From assembly GCA_030824555.1 (NCBI GenBank), contig JAVBXK010000028.1, positions 1 through 64,000 on the forward strand: a stretch of 64,000 nucleotides of DNA, written 5' to 3'. The notes under the pieces are model-generated. The model was not told where the DNA came from. It did not search any database and was given only the letters and a program-made list of their open reading frames with translations. This document shows, in pieces, positions 37,015-46,186 of the stretch. The position numbers were made by a program, and so were the translations under genes. This DNA comes from a bacterium. Its GTDB lineage: Bacteria; Pseudomonadota; Gammaproteobacteria; Burkholderiales; Burkholderiaceae_C. Each line of letters begins with the position of its first letter. Position 1 is the stretch's first letter.

Positions 37015-38004
37015 TCAGGCGGCAGCGGCGTCGCTGGCAGGTGCTGCCGCGTCGCTGGCACGGGTGTCAGTTTCTGCGGCTTCTGCTTCGGCACCTACAT
37101 CCGCATCGCTTTCGGATTCGGTGGTTGCCGTTTCCGCTGCAGCGACCTGTGCGGCCGCTGCCTCGGCGGCGGCTTGTGTGGCGGCCAGCGTGGCTTCCGC
37201 CCTGGCGCGCGCACGGTTCAGCGTGGCGGCGGCTTCAATCGGGTGCAGGCCGTACATACCTGCAAACTCGTTCACGGTTTTGCCGCTGGCTTCAAAAGCT
37301 TGCAGCAGCGCCTGGTCGCGTGCCACGCGGGTGGTCAGCTCGGTCATGGCCTCGTCCAGGATGGCGTTGGCTGCTTCATCCTTGTTGCGCACGCGCAGTG
37401 CGTAGTCGGCCGGTGCCATGCCAGCGCTTTCTGCCGCCAGCAGCATGCGGCCGTACAACTCGGCACGCACGTCTTCACCGGTGCGGGCGTGGCGGCGCTT
37501 GAACACCTCCAGCAGTGCGTGGTGCTGGTGTTCGGGTGCAACGGCTTCCACGGCGTTGCCTGCCAGGTCGTGTCGGGCCTGGCCCGACGCCATGGTCGTG
37601 AGGTAGCGGGTTGACCGTGTGTACAGGGCCAGCGCTTCTTTCAACCCGTCTTTGGTCAGCACGTCGGGCTGGGCAGCCAGCAGGTCTTGCAAGATGCCAC
37701 GCTTGAGTGGCAAGGGTTTGGCTCCGAACAGCACCGGGTACAGCGTGGCCAGGTGGGCCAGCACGGGGTGTTGTGGCGGGGCAGGGCGGCGCGCGCCGTC
37801 ACCGGAGGTTTTGCGGCCTTGCGGTTGGCCACGGCCCCTGCCACCCTGGCGGCCCTCTTTGCGTGCACCATCGCGTGGCCCATTCGGGCGGCCTTCGCTG
37901 CGGCCAGTTTGTTCACCAACGGCGGGGGCGTGGTCTGCCACGGTGGTTGCGGGCAGATCGTTGACAGCGTCAGGTGCGGCCGGAATTGAGATGGATTCGG
38001 TCAT
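37015..38004 (-). CDS. ProQ/FinO-domain RNA-binding protein
   Basis: A 329-residue protein. An Arg/Gly-rich disordered N-terminus (about 30-75) precedes a ProQ/FinO domain (about 75-190). The domain shows LATLYPVLFGAKPLPLKRG, LKEALALYTRSTRYL and LAGNAVEAVAPEHQ. The C-terminus is a long Ala/Glu-rich tail. ProQ/FinO proteins bind sRNAs and mRNA 3' ends. The extra basic N-terminal tract would add non-specific RNA affinity. It is single-gene, facing the yceI terminator. Confidence 0.88.
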   Translation of the reverse strand: MTESISIPAAPDAVNDLPATTVADHAPAVGEQTGRSEGRPNGPRDGARKEGRQGGRGRGQPQGRKTSGDGARRPAPPQHPVLAHLATLYPVLFGAKPLPLKRGILQDLLAAQPDVLTKDGLKEALALYTRSTRYLTTMASGQARHDLAGNAVEAVAPEHQHHALLEVFKRRHARTGEDVRAELYGRMLLAAESAGMAPADYALRVRNKDEAANAILDEAMTELTTRVARDQALLQAFEASGKTVNEFAGMYGLHPIEAAATLNRARARAEATLAATQAAAEAAAAQVAAAETATTESESDADVGAEAEAAETDTRASDAAAPASDAAAA

Positions 38005-38329
38005 GTAAGTTGTGGCAGGGCCTTGGCCCCCAGAAAGCTGGGAAACCCAGCATCATGCCAGTTTCAGCAGCGCCTCCATTTTTATGGGATACAGATGCCG
38101 CCAAGTCATGCGCCTGTGCCCCCAGTTCCGCTCAGTGGGGCCCACCCGCTCCACGGTGCTTCCCACCCACTTCACGGCGCCGCTGACCGCCGTCATTGCC
38201 TGGACATTTCGGGTTGTGCACGCGGCGGGCTTTCCCGGCTACCATCTGCGGATGTGTCGTCAGCGCTGGCAGGCGTTTGCTTCAGCCCGCACCTGCGCAC
38301 GCAACCTTGGCTTTGAGAGGGGATTTCAG

Positions 38330-40603
38330 ATGCGCCGTTTGTCCTTGCCTTTGTTGACCCTTTTGTTGGCCGTGAGCGGTGCGGGGACGTCGGTTTTTGC
38401 GTCTGAAACCAGCCTTGTTTTCACCACACTGGCCGGTGCGCCAGGGAGCATTGTCAACAGTGCCGACGGTACGGGCAGTGCTGCCCAGTTTTCTGCGCCA
38501 CGCGGGGTTGCTGTGGACAGTGCCGGTAACGTGTATGTGGCTGACAGCGGCAACCACACGGTGCGCAAAGTCACGGCTGCAGGTGTCGTTTCCACGCTGG
38601 CAGGCACGGCGGGAGCCGCAGCCACCACAGCCTCCGTCCCGTCAGGATTCAACGAGCCATTCAGTGTCGCTGTTGACAGCAGCGGTACGGTTTACGTGGC
38701 AGACACCAACAATGGCGCCATACGCAAGATCAGCGCCTCAGGTGTCGTGACCACGCTGGCAGGCGGCAACGGTCCCGGGTATGCGGACGGTGTGGGTGCT
38801 GCGGCCAAATTCAAAGAGCCCAGGGGCATCGCACTGGACAGCAGCGGCAACCTGTATGTCGCCGATTACGAGAACAACGTTGTTCGCAAAGTCACCGCGA
38901 CAGGTGTCGTGACCACTTTGGCCGGGGGCTACGACACCCCCGGAACGGTGGATGGCCAGGGTGCGAATGCGCGTTTCATGTCGCTCAATGGCATTGCTGT
39001 TGACAGTGCTGGCAATGTATTCGTTGCAGATGCGGGTAGCCGCGCCATTCGAAAAATCACCGCGAGCGGCTTGGTATCTACCTTCGTCGGTGGTGGTACC
39101 ACGGCTCAGTTTGGGGAGCCGCGCGGTGTGGTGGTGGATTCAAGCGGCAACGTCTTTGTGGCTGACTACAGCGCCCACGTCATCTGGAAAGTGACGGCTG
39201 CGGGTGTGGTCTCGAAAGTGGCTGGCACGGCTCCAACGCCGGGCAGTACCGATGGCAGCACCGCAGCGTTGTTCAACGCGCCTTCCGGGATTGCGCTCGA
39301 CAGTGCCAACAACTTGTATGTGGCAGACACGTCCAACAACACGGTTCGCAAAATATCTCCCGCGGGCACCGTCTCGACGCTGGCTGGCTTGGCAGGCCGC
39401 AGCAGCAGCACGGATGGAAAAGGGGCCGAAGCCCGCTTTGAAGAACCCTATGCGGTTGCCACTGACGGGACCTATGTTTACGTGGCCGATCACACTGATC
39501 ACACCGTCCGCAAGATCAGTGCCGATGGCACCGTCACCACGCTGGCCGGGAAGGCCGGCAGTTTTGGCGCGACCGACGCAACGGGGGCCAATGCTCGCTT
39601 CAATGCCCCGATGGGCATTGCTGCTGACAGTTCAGGAACTGTTTACGTGGCCGACACGGGCAATGCGTCTGTTCGCAAGATAAGCGCAGCGGGTGTGGTC
39701 ACAACCCTCGCAGGCACATCGGGTGCCAAGGGCAGCACCGATGCAACGGGTAGCGCTGCGCGTTTTTCTGCCCCGGCTGGCGTTGCGGTTGACGGGGCCG
39801 GAAACGTCTATGTGGTGGATTCTGAGGCGTCAACCCTTCGAAAAATTACAACCGGCGGGGAGGTCACTACCCTTGCAGGGCGCGCCTTTGCCAACGGTTT
39901 CACGGACGGTAACGGGACGTCGGCGCGTTTCAGCGTGCCATACGACGTGACGGTGGATGTCAGCGGCAACTTGTACGTGATTGACCGCAACAACCACGCC
40001 ATACGGAAAGTCACGCCAGCGGGGGTGGTCACAACGCTGGCGGGCTCAGGCAGCATGGGTTATGCCAATGGCAATGGCAGAGCGGCGCTTTTCAAGTTCC
40101 CTTCCGGTTTGGCTGTCGACGCCAGCGGCTTCGTGTACGTGGCAGATACCGACAACCAGGTGATTCGCAAAATCGACCCGACAGGGGCGGTGTCCACCAT
40201 TGCGGGTGGCAGCATCGGTTCCACAGATGGCGTTGGCACGGCCGCCAAGTTCTACAACCCCAAGGACGTTGCCGTCGATGCCGCTGGCAATTTATACGTG
40301 GCTGACCGCAGCAATCGCACGGTGCGAAAAGGCACTGTGACGGCCGTGTTGCCCTCCAACCCTGCTGACTGCCTGTTCAACTGGGCTGAACAGACATTCG
40401 CCGCTTTCTTCGCGCCGGCCGGAGCGGCCTCCACCAATTTGTCGCCCTTTTACTATCGGTTCTATGCCGGGACATCGACTTACCTGGCGGTTTCATCTGC
40501 CGACAATGCTGTCTGGGCGATGGGGCCTGCAACAGGCGGGCGCGCCAGCAAGATCGGACCGACGGCGGACTTGTTGGCTGCGGCAGGTTGCCCATTGAAC
40601 TGA
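38330..40603 (+). CDS. secreted NHL-repeat beta-propeller protein
   Basis: A 757-residue exported protein from the ATG at 38330 (GAGAGGGG upstream). A signal peptide ends near AGTSVFAS. About 12 repeats of 50-56 residues follow, each with a VAVDSSGNVYVAD-like core and VRKITAAGVVTTLAG ending, forming one or two NHL propellers. The C-terminal domain (about 680-757, CLFNWAEQTFAAFF then YYRFYAGTSTYLAVSS) occurs in many secreted beta-proteobacterial proteins of unknown role and has two cysteines. Likely a cell-surface or extracellular protein-binding scaffold. Confidence 0.8.
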   Translation: MRRLSLPLLTLLLAVSGAGTSVFASETSLVFTTLAGAPGSIVNSADGTGSAAQFSAPRGVAVDSAGNVYVADSGNHTVRKVTAAGVVSTLAGTAGAAATTASVPSGFNEPFSVAVDSSGTVYVADTNNGAIRKISASGVVTTLAGGNGPGYADGVGAAAKFKEPRGIALDSSGNLYVADYENNVVRKVTATGVVTTLAGGYDTPGTVDGQGANARFMSLNGIAVDSAGNVFVADAGSRAIRKITASGLVSTFVGGGTTAQFGEPRGVVVDSSGNVFVADYSAHVIWKVTAAGVVSKVAGTAPTPGSTDGSTAALFNAPSGIALDSANNLYVADTSNNTVRKISPAGTVSTLAGLAGRSSSTDGKGAEARFEEPYAVATDGTYVYVADHTDHTVRKISADGTVTTLAGKAGSFGATDATGANARFNAPMGIAADSSGTVYVADTGNASVRKISAAGVVTTLAGTSGAKGSTDATGSAARFSAPAGVAVDGAGNVYVVDSEASTLRKITTGGEVTTLAGRAFANGFTDGNGTSARFSVPYDVTVDVSGNLYVIDRNNHAIRKVTPAGVVTTLAGSGSMGYANGNGRAALFKFPSGLAVDASGFVYVADTDNQVIRKIDPTGAVSTIAGGSIGSTDGVGTAAKFYNPKDVAVDAAGNLYVADRSNRTVRKGTVTAVLPSNPADCLFNWAEQTFAAFFAPAGAASTNLSPFYYRFYAGTSTYLAVSSADNAVWAMGPATGGRASKIGPTADLLAAAGCPLN

Positions 40604-40607
40604 CCTA

Positions 40608-42758
40608 TCAGTCCATTGCTGGGGCTGACGCTGGCCTGATGGCGTGTTGTGTCAGCAGTGCTTCAAATGCGTGGATGGTCATGGGCTTGCCGCACAAATA
40701 GCCTTGGAGCAGCAGGCAGCCGTTTTCAATCAGGAACGCACGCTGGTCTTCGGTTTCCACGCCCTCGGCAATCACCTCCAGCCCCAGGCTCTGGGCCATG
40801 CCGATGATGGTACGCACGATCACCGCATCGATGGGTTTGGCGTGCATGTTGTGCACGAAAGACTGGTCGATTTTCAATTGACCCAGCGGCAATTTGGTCA
40901 GGCTGGAGAGCGACGAATACCCGGTGCCAAAGTCGTCCATCGAAAAGCGCACGCCCACTGCGCGCAGGGTGTTCATTTTGGTGACCACGTCTTCGACGTC
41001 GAGCACCATGCTTTCCGTGATTTCGAGCTTCAACCGGGTGGGGTCGATGGCGTATTGCGCAATGGTGCGGGTGACCTGGTCGGTGAAATCGGGCTGTGCA
41101 AACTGGCGGGCACACACGTTGATGGCCAGTTGCAGTGCCTGCGTGTGGGGCTGTGCTTCCCACGCCTTGAGTTGCTGGCATGCGGTTTCCAGCACCCATT
41201 GCCCAATGGGCAGGATCAGGCCGCTTTCTTCTGCCAGCGGAATGAACACTGCAGGCGGAACGGGTTCGCGCCCCGTGGGAAACCAGCGCAGCAGGGCTTC
41301 GGCACCGACGATCTGGTCGTGTCGGTTGAACTGAGGCTGGAAGTACAGCTGGAACTGTTGCAGGCCGAGCGCCCGGCGCAAATCCTGTTCCAAGCCGACG
41401 CGCTCGGCCAGGCTGTTCTGCATGGCAGGGTCAAAGAAACACAAGGTGTTGCCACCCTTCTTTTTTGCCTGATACATGGCCAGATCGGCCTGCTGTAGCA
41501 GCGCAGAGAGGGTTGTGCCGTCAACCAATATGGTCACACCCATGCTGGCTGCACACAGGAAGTCTTTGTTTCGCAGTACATAAGGCAGGGCCAGCGCCTT
41601 CAATACTTTGTGGCCCACTTTTTCCGCCTGGTGGATGAAATCTGCCGCAGGTGGGGCCAGCCCGTCTAACAGGACCACAAATTCATCGCCCCCCAGCCGC
41701 GCCACGGTGTCTGTCTCGCGCACGGCAGATCGGATGCGTTTGGCGGCCTGCAGCAGCAACTTGTCGCCCTCATCGTGGCCCAGTGTGTCGTTCACGGTCT
41801 TGAAGTTGTCCAGGTCAATGAACAGCACCGCGCCGCCTTTGCCGCTGCGGCTGGTCGAGGCGGCGGCTTGCGCCAGCCGGTCCAGCAGCAGGCGGCGGTT
41901 GGGCAGCTGCGTGAGGGGGTCGAAGTACGCCAGTTGGCTGATCTGGTCTTGTGCCGCACGGTTGGCCGTGATGTCGTAAAACGTGGCGGTGTAGTTGGTT
42001 ACCTTGCCATCCGCATTGGAGATCGCAGAAATGCTCAGCCATTCCGCAATGACCTGGCCGTCTTTTCTCCGGTTGAATATTTCGCCCTGCCAACTGCCGT
42101 GGTTTTGAAGGGACGCCCACATGGCGCTGTAAAAAGCCTGGTTGTGCCGCCCCGAGCTGAGCATGCTCATGGGCTGGCCCTGTGCCTCTTCGGCGCTGTA
42201 CCCGGTGAGGGTGGTGAACGCCCTGTTCACTTGCAGCACGTGTCCCAGGCTGTCGGTCACGCACATCCCGGCCAGCGAGTCGAAGGCCAGGGCGGCCACA
42301 CGCTGTTGCTCCACCCTGTGGTTGTGAGCGGTCAGGTCGAACAGAACCGATCGGCTGGTCTGATGGTTGCCATTGGCATCCCGATTGCCGCTGTAGGTCA
42401 GTGAAACGGGGCGGGTCGATCCGTTTTGCCCGAGTATGTCCAGCTCCAGATCGGCAAACCCGTGGGATCCATACGCTGACAGGTGCTTTTGGTACTTGGC
42501 CAGGCTGGCTGGCGTGAGGAAATCGGTGGGGGTTTTCTTGCCCAGCAATGCGTCGGGTGGCAGTCCCAGCCATGCCCGTTGCAGTGCGTTGACCTGCAAG
42601 TAAGTTCCGTCGGCTGCCAGCGTGTGGGTGCCAAACGGTGCATGTTCATAGAGCGCTTGTATGCTGGCCGACAGCCCTGCCAACCGTGCCTGGACATCAG
42701 GCCGTTCAATGGTGACCGCGCTGTCAGCCATGGGCACAGGTGGCGTCAATGGGCTCAT
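40608..42758 (-). CDS. PAS-GGDEF-EAL cyclic-di-GMP protein
   Basis: A 716-residue cytosolic protein from the ATG at 42758. Two PAS domains (about 30-140 and 150-275, with SGRHNQAFYSAMWASL in the second) lead to a GGDEF domain (about 280-450, RLGGDEFVVLLDG) and an EAL domain (about 460-705, AEALLRW, LEITESMV, MDDFGTGYSSL, KIDQSFV, AEGVETED). Active-site motifs are intact in both. Its start is 8 bases past the stop of the alanine-rich gene upstream, so they form an operon. It converges with the NHL gene with 4 bases between stops. Confidence 0.9.
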   Translation of the reverse strand: MSPLTPPVPMADSAVTIERPDVQARLAGLSASIQALYEHAPFGTHTLAADGTYLQVNALQRAWLGLPPDALLGKKTPTDFLTPASLAKYQKHLSAYGSHGFADLELDILGQNGSTRPVSLTYSGNRDANGNHQTSRSVLFDLTAHNHRVEQQRVAALAFDSLAGMCVTDSLGHVLQVNRAFTTLTGYSAEEAQGQPMSMLSSGRHNQAFYSAMWASLQNHGSWQGEIFNRRKDGQVIAEWLSISAISNADGKVTNYTATFYDITANRAAQDQISQLAYFDPLTQLPNRRLLLDRLAQAAASTSRSGKGGAVLFIDLDNFKTVNDTLGHDEGDKLLLQAAKRIRSAVRETDTVARLGGDEFVVLLDGLAPPAADFIHQAEKVGHKVLKALALPYVLRNKDFLCAASMGVTILVDGTTLSALLQQADLAMYQAKKKGGNTLCFFDPAMQNSLAERVGLEQDLRRALGLQQFQLYFQPQFNRHDQIVGAEALLRWFPTGREPVPPAVFIPLAEESGLILPIGQWVLETACQQLKAWEAQPHTQALQLAINVCARQFAQPDFTDQVTRTIAQYAIDPTRLKLEITESMVLDVEDVVTKMNTLRAVGVRFSMDDFGTGYSSLSSLTKLPLGQLKIDQSFVHNMHAKPIDAVIVRTIIGMAQSLGLEVIAEGVETEDQRAFLIENGCLLLQGYLCGKPMTIHAFEALLTQHAIRPASAPAMD

Positions 42759-42766
42759 GCCGACTT

Positions 42767-43255
42767 TTACTTGCTCAGCGACCTGGCCACAGCAGCGGCT
42801 TCCTGCGCCATTTGTGCCGCAGCAGCGGCAGCGGCGGTGGCCCGTGACGTGGCTTGCGCGGCTTCGGCCGAAGCCTGCAGTGCGGTTTCTTCGGCCTGAA
42901 CGGCTGCGGCCGATGCCGCAGCCGACGCGGCCGCCGATGCGGCAGCAGCGGCTTCGGAGGCGGCCAGTGCGGCCAGCCCAGCTGCTTCGGCAGCCGATTG
43001 CGTGGCTTCGATCACTGACAGCGCGGCCGCAGCGACCGCCGCTGCTGTGGCCTGCTTGCAAGCCATGGCTGCCTTTTCAGCTGCAACTGCCGAGCGCATG
43101 GCGGCCTCCAGCGTGAAAGACGTCAGCGTTTTCAGGGTTGACAGGGCTTCGGCGTACCGTTTGTTCACCACCAGGTAACCGTTGCGCAAGGACGATATTT
43201 CTGACTCCAATTCGGCAAGCTTGGCAAAGATCTTTTGTTCGGATTCAGATGGCAT
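42767..43255 (-). CDS. alanine-rich coiled-coil protein
   Basis: A 162-residue protein. It starts MPSESEQKIFAKLAELESEI, then has a polar helical segment to about 50. From there on about half of the residues are alanine in heptad-like patterns with scattered Glu, Ser and Gln, ending in SLSK. No family is recognised. It is probably a long soluble helix, such as a structural or membrane-associated coiled coil. It is immediately upstream of a GGDEF-EAL gene and may act as its partner. Confidence 0.6.
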   Translation of the reverse strand: MPSESEQKIFAKLAELESEISSLRNGYLVVNKRYAEALSTLKTLTSFTLEAAMRSAVAAEKAAMACKQATAAAVAAAALSVIEATQSAAEAAGLAALAASEAAAAASAAASAAASAAAVQAEETALQASAEAAQATSRATAAAAAAAQMAQEAAAVARSLSK

Positions 43256-43395
43256 GGGTGTTCAACCGGTAGAAATGAGCTTTTTTGGCAAAGTTCCCCA
43301 GCATAGAGCCAGTCTGTACCCTGCGGGGTACCGCCGGGTGAATATATATCTGGGCCAGCAACGCCCAGACAGCGCACCCGCCTCGGCTGGCCGCT

Positions 43396-44235
43396 TCAAC
43401 TTGCCAGTGCGTTGCTCAGCACCAGACCATTGGATTGCTCGGCCAGCACGCTGATGTTGGGCAACGAGCCGCTGGCGCGCGGCACCACCACCAGCGTCAC
43501 GACCGATTGCGACGACAAGCTCACGCCCACGGTGTGGTCGAACAGCACGGTGCTCTGGTCGCCCTTGGCCGTGGCGCGTATGCGGTACGTGCCCGCCACC
43601 AGCGTGACGAAATCGGTTGTTTCGCCCAGCGCCGACACGCTGAGCGTGGGAGCCAAGCCGCCCAAGCTGCTGGTGTTGGTGACGTACACGTCCAACCCCG
43701 ACAGGGTGGACGCGCCCTGAAACAGCCGTACCTTGGTGTAAGTGCTGGCTGGGAGGGCATTGGACTCGTCCAGGTACTTGTACTTCATGCTGGTGGCCAG
43801 CGATCCGTAGATGACGACCGACGTGTAGCTGTCGGTGGTCAGCGTGCGCGTTTCTGCCAGCACCGACGACGACTCCCCCGTGGCGTGCAACGCCAGCTGC
43901 ACGCTGCTGGGCGTGAGCGTGAGCCAGTTGGAAATGCCTCCTGCATTGGCCAGCGCTGCGATGGACTTCATGCCTTTCAACCACAGGTCTGCAGTGGGGA
44001 AGTCGACTGACGCGTTCACAAAGCGCAGGTAGGCCTCGTTGGTGTCACTGCCACCACCACAACCAGTCAGCGCAGCCAGCCCCGACGCTCCCGCCAGACC
44101 CATTGCAGACAGCAACACCTGTCGCCGGTTCAGGCCTGTGCGGCAGGGGGCCAACGTGTGGTGGTGGGCTGCGCCGATGTCAGGGGTCTGCAGACAGATG
44201 GTGGTTGACTGGGTATGGTAATTTTTTGAACTCAT
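43396..44235 (-). CDS. DUF4397-type lipoprotein
   Basis: A 279-residue exported protein. A twin-arginine-like leader (RRQVLLSAMGLAG) ends in a lipobox with TGCGGG, so Cys is lipidated. The mature part has the DUF4397 beta-sandwich pattern: EAYLRFVNASVDFPTADLWL, YTSVVIYGSL, VRLFQGASTLSGLDVYVT and YRIRATAKGDQSTVLFD. Such proteins are surface or periplasmic with no known activity. ATG at 44235 is chosen; the frame opens upstream without signal-peptide features. It diverges from urtA. Confidence 0.75.
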   Translation of the reverse strand: MSSKNYHTQSTTICLQTPDIGAAHHHTLAPCRTGLNRRQVLLSAMGLAGASGLAALTGCGGGSDTNEAYLRFVNASVDFPTADLWLKGMKSIAALANAGGISNWLTLTPSSVQLALHATGESSSVLAETRTLTTDSYTSVVIYGSLATSMKYKYLDESNALPASTYTKVRLFQGASTLSGLDVYVTNTSSLGGLAPTLSVSALGETTDFVTLVAGTYRIRATAKGDQSTVLFDHTVGVSLSSQSVVTLVVVPRASGSLPNISVLAEQSNGLVLSNALAS

Positions 44236-44376
44236 TGTGCCTTCATCGCTTTCTGGTAAATAAAAGTTTGCTATGTGTATTGATGTTTGAGAGCGTAAAG
44301 ATGTCGCAACGCCGGGTTGTGTCAAGTCCGTAAAGTTGGGTAAAGGCAGCAGTGGGTGCCTTGTGGTGCAGCGCCG

Positions 44377-44396
44377 TGTACGCCATGCGGCGTACA
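44377..44396. promoter_or_regulatory. palindromic operator upstream of urtA
   Basis: Perfect inverted repeat TGTACGCC-ATGC-GGCGTACA with 8-bp arms and a 4-base spacer, centred 131 bases upstream of the urtA ATG. The 6-N4-6 layout resembles boxes of LuxR-family response regulators such as GacA/UvrY. The inner 7-bp left arm GTACGCC is identical at urtB. Confidence 0.65.
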
Positions 44397-44517
44397 GACG
44401 GTTGGCAGGGGTCTCCCTAAAGTTCACCCATCCGCTGCTGAAAGGGCCTTCTGGGCACTTGCAACAGCCCGGATTCAGTTCCCCCACCTTGTTCGCAAAC
44501 CTCTGGAGAGAAACACC

Positions 44518-45798
44518 ATGTCAAGTTCAGCTTCGCGTCGATTCACCCTGAAAGCCCTGTCTGCGGCAGCCACTGTCGCCACGCTGGGTTTTGCCGGCAT
44601 GTCCGCCCATGCGGCCGACACCATCAAGGTGGGCGTGCTGCACAGCCTGTCGGGCACCATGGCCATTTCCGAAACCGTGTTGAAAGACACCGTGCTGATG
44701 GCCATTGACGAAATCAATGCCAAGGGCGGTTTGCTCGGCAAAAAACTGGAGCCTGTGGTGGTGGACCCTGCGTCCAACTGGCCCCTGTTCGCTGAAAAAA
44801 CCAAGCAGCTGTTGGGCCAGGACAAAGTGGACGTGATCTTCGGCTGCTGGACATCCGTCAGTCGCAAGTCCGTCCTGCCCGTGGTGGAGGAAATGAACGG
44901 CCTGCTGTTTTACCCCGTTCAGTACGAAGGCGAAGAACTGTCCAAAAACGTGTTCTACACCGGTGCCGCTCCCAACCAGCAGGCCATTCCTGCGGTGGAC
45001 TACCTGATGAGCAAAGACGGCGGCAGTGCCAAACGCTGGGTGCTGTTGGGCACCGACTACGTGTACCCCCGCACCACGAACAAGATCCTGCGCGCCTACC
45101 TGAAAAGCAAGGGCGTGAAAGAGTCTGACATCGACGAAAAATACACCCCCTTCGGCCACTCTGACTACCAGACCATCGTGGCCGACATCAAGAAGTTCTC
45201 TGCCGGCGGCAAGACGGCTGTGGTGTCTACCATCAACGGTGACTCCAACGTGCCCTTCTACAAAGAACTGGGTAACGCAGGCCTGAAGGCCAAAGACGTG
45301 CCCGTGGTGGCGTTCAGCGTGGGTGAGGAAGAGCTGCGTGGCGTGGACACCAAACCGCTGGTGGGCCACTTGGCTGCATGGAACTACTTCATGAGCATCA
45401 AGAACCCCACCAACGATGCGTTCATCAAGAAGTGGTCTGACTACGCCAAGGCCAAAAACATCGCTGGCCACAAAGACAAGCCCCTGACCAACGACCCGAT
45501 GGAAGCCACCTACATCGGCATCAACATGTGGAAGCAGGCCGTCGAGAAGGCCAAATCCACCGACGTGGACAAGGTCATTGCCGCCATGGCCGGCCAGACG
45601 TTCACCGCCCCCAGCGGCATCGTGAGCAAGATGGATGAAAAGAACCACCACCTGCACAAGAGCGTGTTCATCGGTGAGATCAAGGCTGATGGCCAGTTCA
45701 ACGTGGTCTGGAAAACCCCCGGCCCCGTGAAAGCCAAGCCATGGAGCCCCTTCATCGAAGGCAACGACAAGAAGAAAGACGAACCCGAGAAGAAGTGA
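44518..45798 (+). CDS. urtA: urea ABC transporter substrate-binding protein UrtA
   Basis: A 426-residue periplasmic binding protein with a TAT-like leader (SRRFTLKALSAAA) and cleavage near AHA-AD. Family signatures are TIKVGVLHSLSGTMAISE, IFGCWTSVSRKSVLPVVEE, GLLFYPVQYEGEE, NQQAIPAVDYL and DPMEATYIGINMWKQAVE. It captures urea for UrtBCDE. GGAGAG precedes the ATG. A strong terminator follows, and 3.7 kb of unrelated genes separate it from urtB, whereas the genes are usually contiguous. Confidence 0.95.
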   Translation: MSSSASRRFTLKALSAAATVATLGFAGMSAHAADTIKVGVLHSLSGTMAISETVLKDTVLMAIDEINAKGGLLGKKLEPVVVDPASNWPLFAEKTKQLLGQDKVDVIFGCWTSVSRKSVLPVVEEMNGLLFYPVQYEGEELSKNVFYTGAAPNQQAIPAVDYLMSKDGGSAKRWVLLGTDYVYPRTTNKILRAYLKSKGVKESDIDEKYTPFGHSDYQTIVADIKKFSAGGKTAVVSTINGDSNVPFYKELGNAGLKAKDVPVVAFSVGEEELRGVDTKPLVGHLAAWNYFMSIKNPTNDAFIKKWSDYAKAKNIAGHKDKPLTNDPMEATYIGINMWKQAVEKAKSTDVDKVIAAMAGQTFTAPSGIVSKMDEKNHHLHKSVFIGEIKADGQFNVVWKTPGPVKAKPWSPFIEGNDKKKDEPEKK

Positions 45799-45811
45799 GC
45801 TCGCGCCTCTG

Positions 45812-45845
45812 AAAAAAGCCACGCCCTTGCCCGGCGTGGCTTTTT
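45812..45845 (+). terminator. terminator of urtA
   Basis: Stem AAAAAGCCACGCC/GGCGTGGCTTTTT with loop CTTGCCC. It starts 14 bases past the urtA stop and ends in T5. This separates urtA transcription from urtBCDE. Confidence 0.85.
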
Positions 45846-45946
45846 GCATTGGACACACTGTTGGCAAAGCAGACAATAATGCTTCATGGTGGCCTACCAC
45901 CAGCAACCGGAGGTTGCATGTCCAATCAGATGATGGAGTTTGAGCC

Positions 45947-46186
45947 ATGAATATGACGGAAGAGACCATGCTGGCGCTGGAGGTCAACATCCCCAGGTTG
46001 GCACGGGGGGCCTTCGAGCGGGCCTACTTCGATGCCCTGACCCAAAGCGGCAAAGTCATGCGGGCTGTCAATGGCCAGTTGGTTGAGACCCATGCCGATG
46101 GCACCGAGCGCGTGCTGCGTGCCATTCACGCGCCTGTGAAAGTGGCGATGGGTACCAAGCTGACACGCCAAATCAGCGGCAGATGA
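45947..46186 (+). CDS. small protein upstream of the zeta-like gene (putative antitoxin)
   Basis: A 79-residue basic protein (MNMTEETMLALEVNIPRLAR then FERAYFDALTQSGKVM). No known antitoxin fold is recognised, and it does not resemble epsilon antitoxin. Its stop overlaps the ATG of the following P-loop gene by 4 bases (ATGA), and GGAG lies before its start. The genomic layout, small gene then kinase-like toxin, is that of a toxin-antitoxin pair. The function is inferred from position only. Confidence 0.55.
   Translation: MNMTEETMLALEVNIPRLARGAFERAYFDALTQSGKVMRAVNGQLVETHADGTERVLRAIHAPVKVAMGTKLTRQISGR

Noticed and set aside
44401..44430. Possible sigma-54 promoter upstream of urtA (TTGGCAGGGGTCTCCC)
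   Set aside because: The -24 GG is present but the -12 GC is missing at the right spacing, so it does not fit the TGGCAC-N5-TTGC pattern expected for NtrC control.
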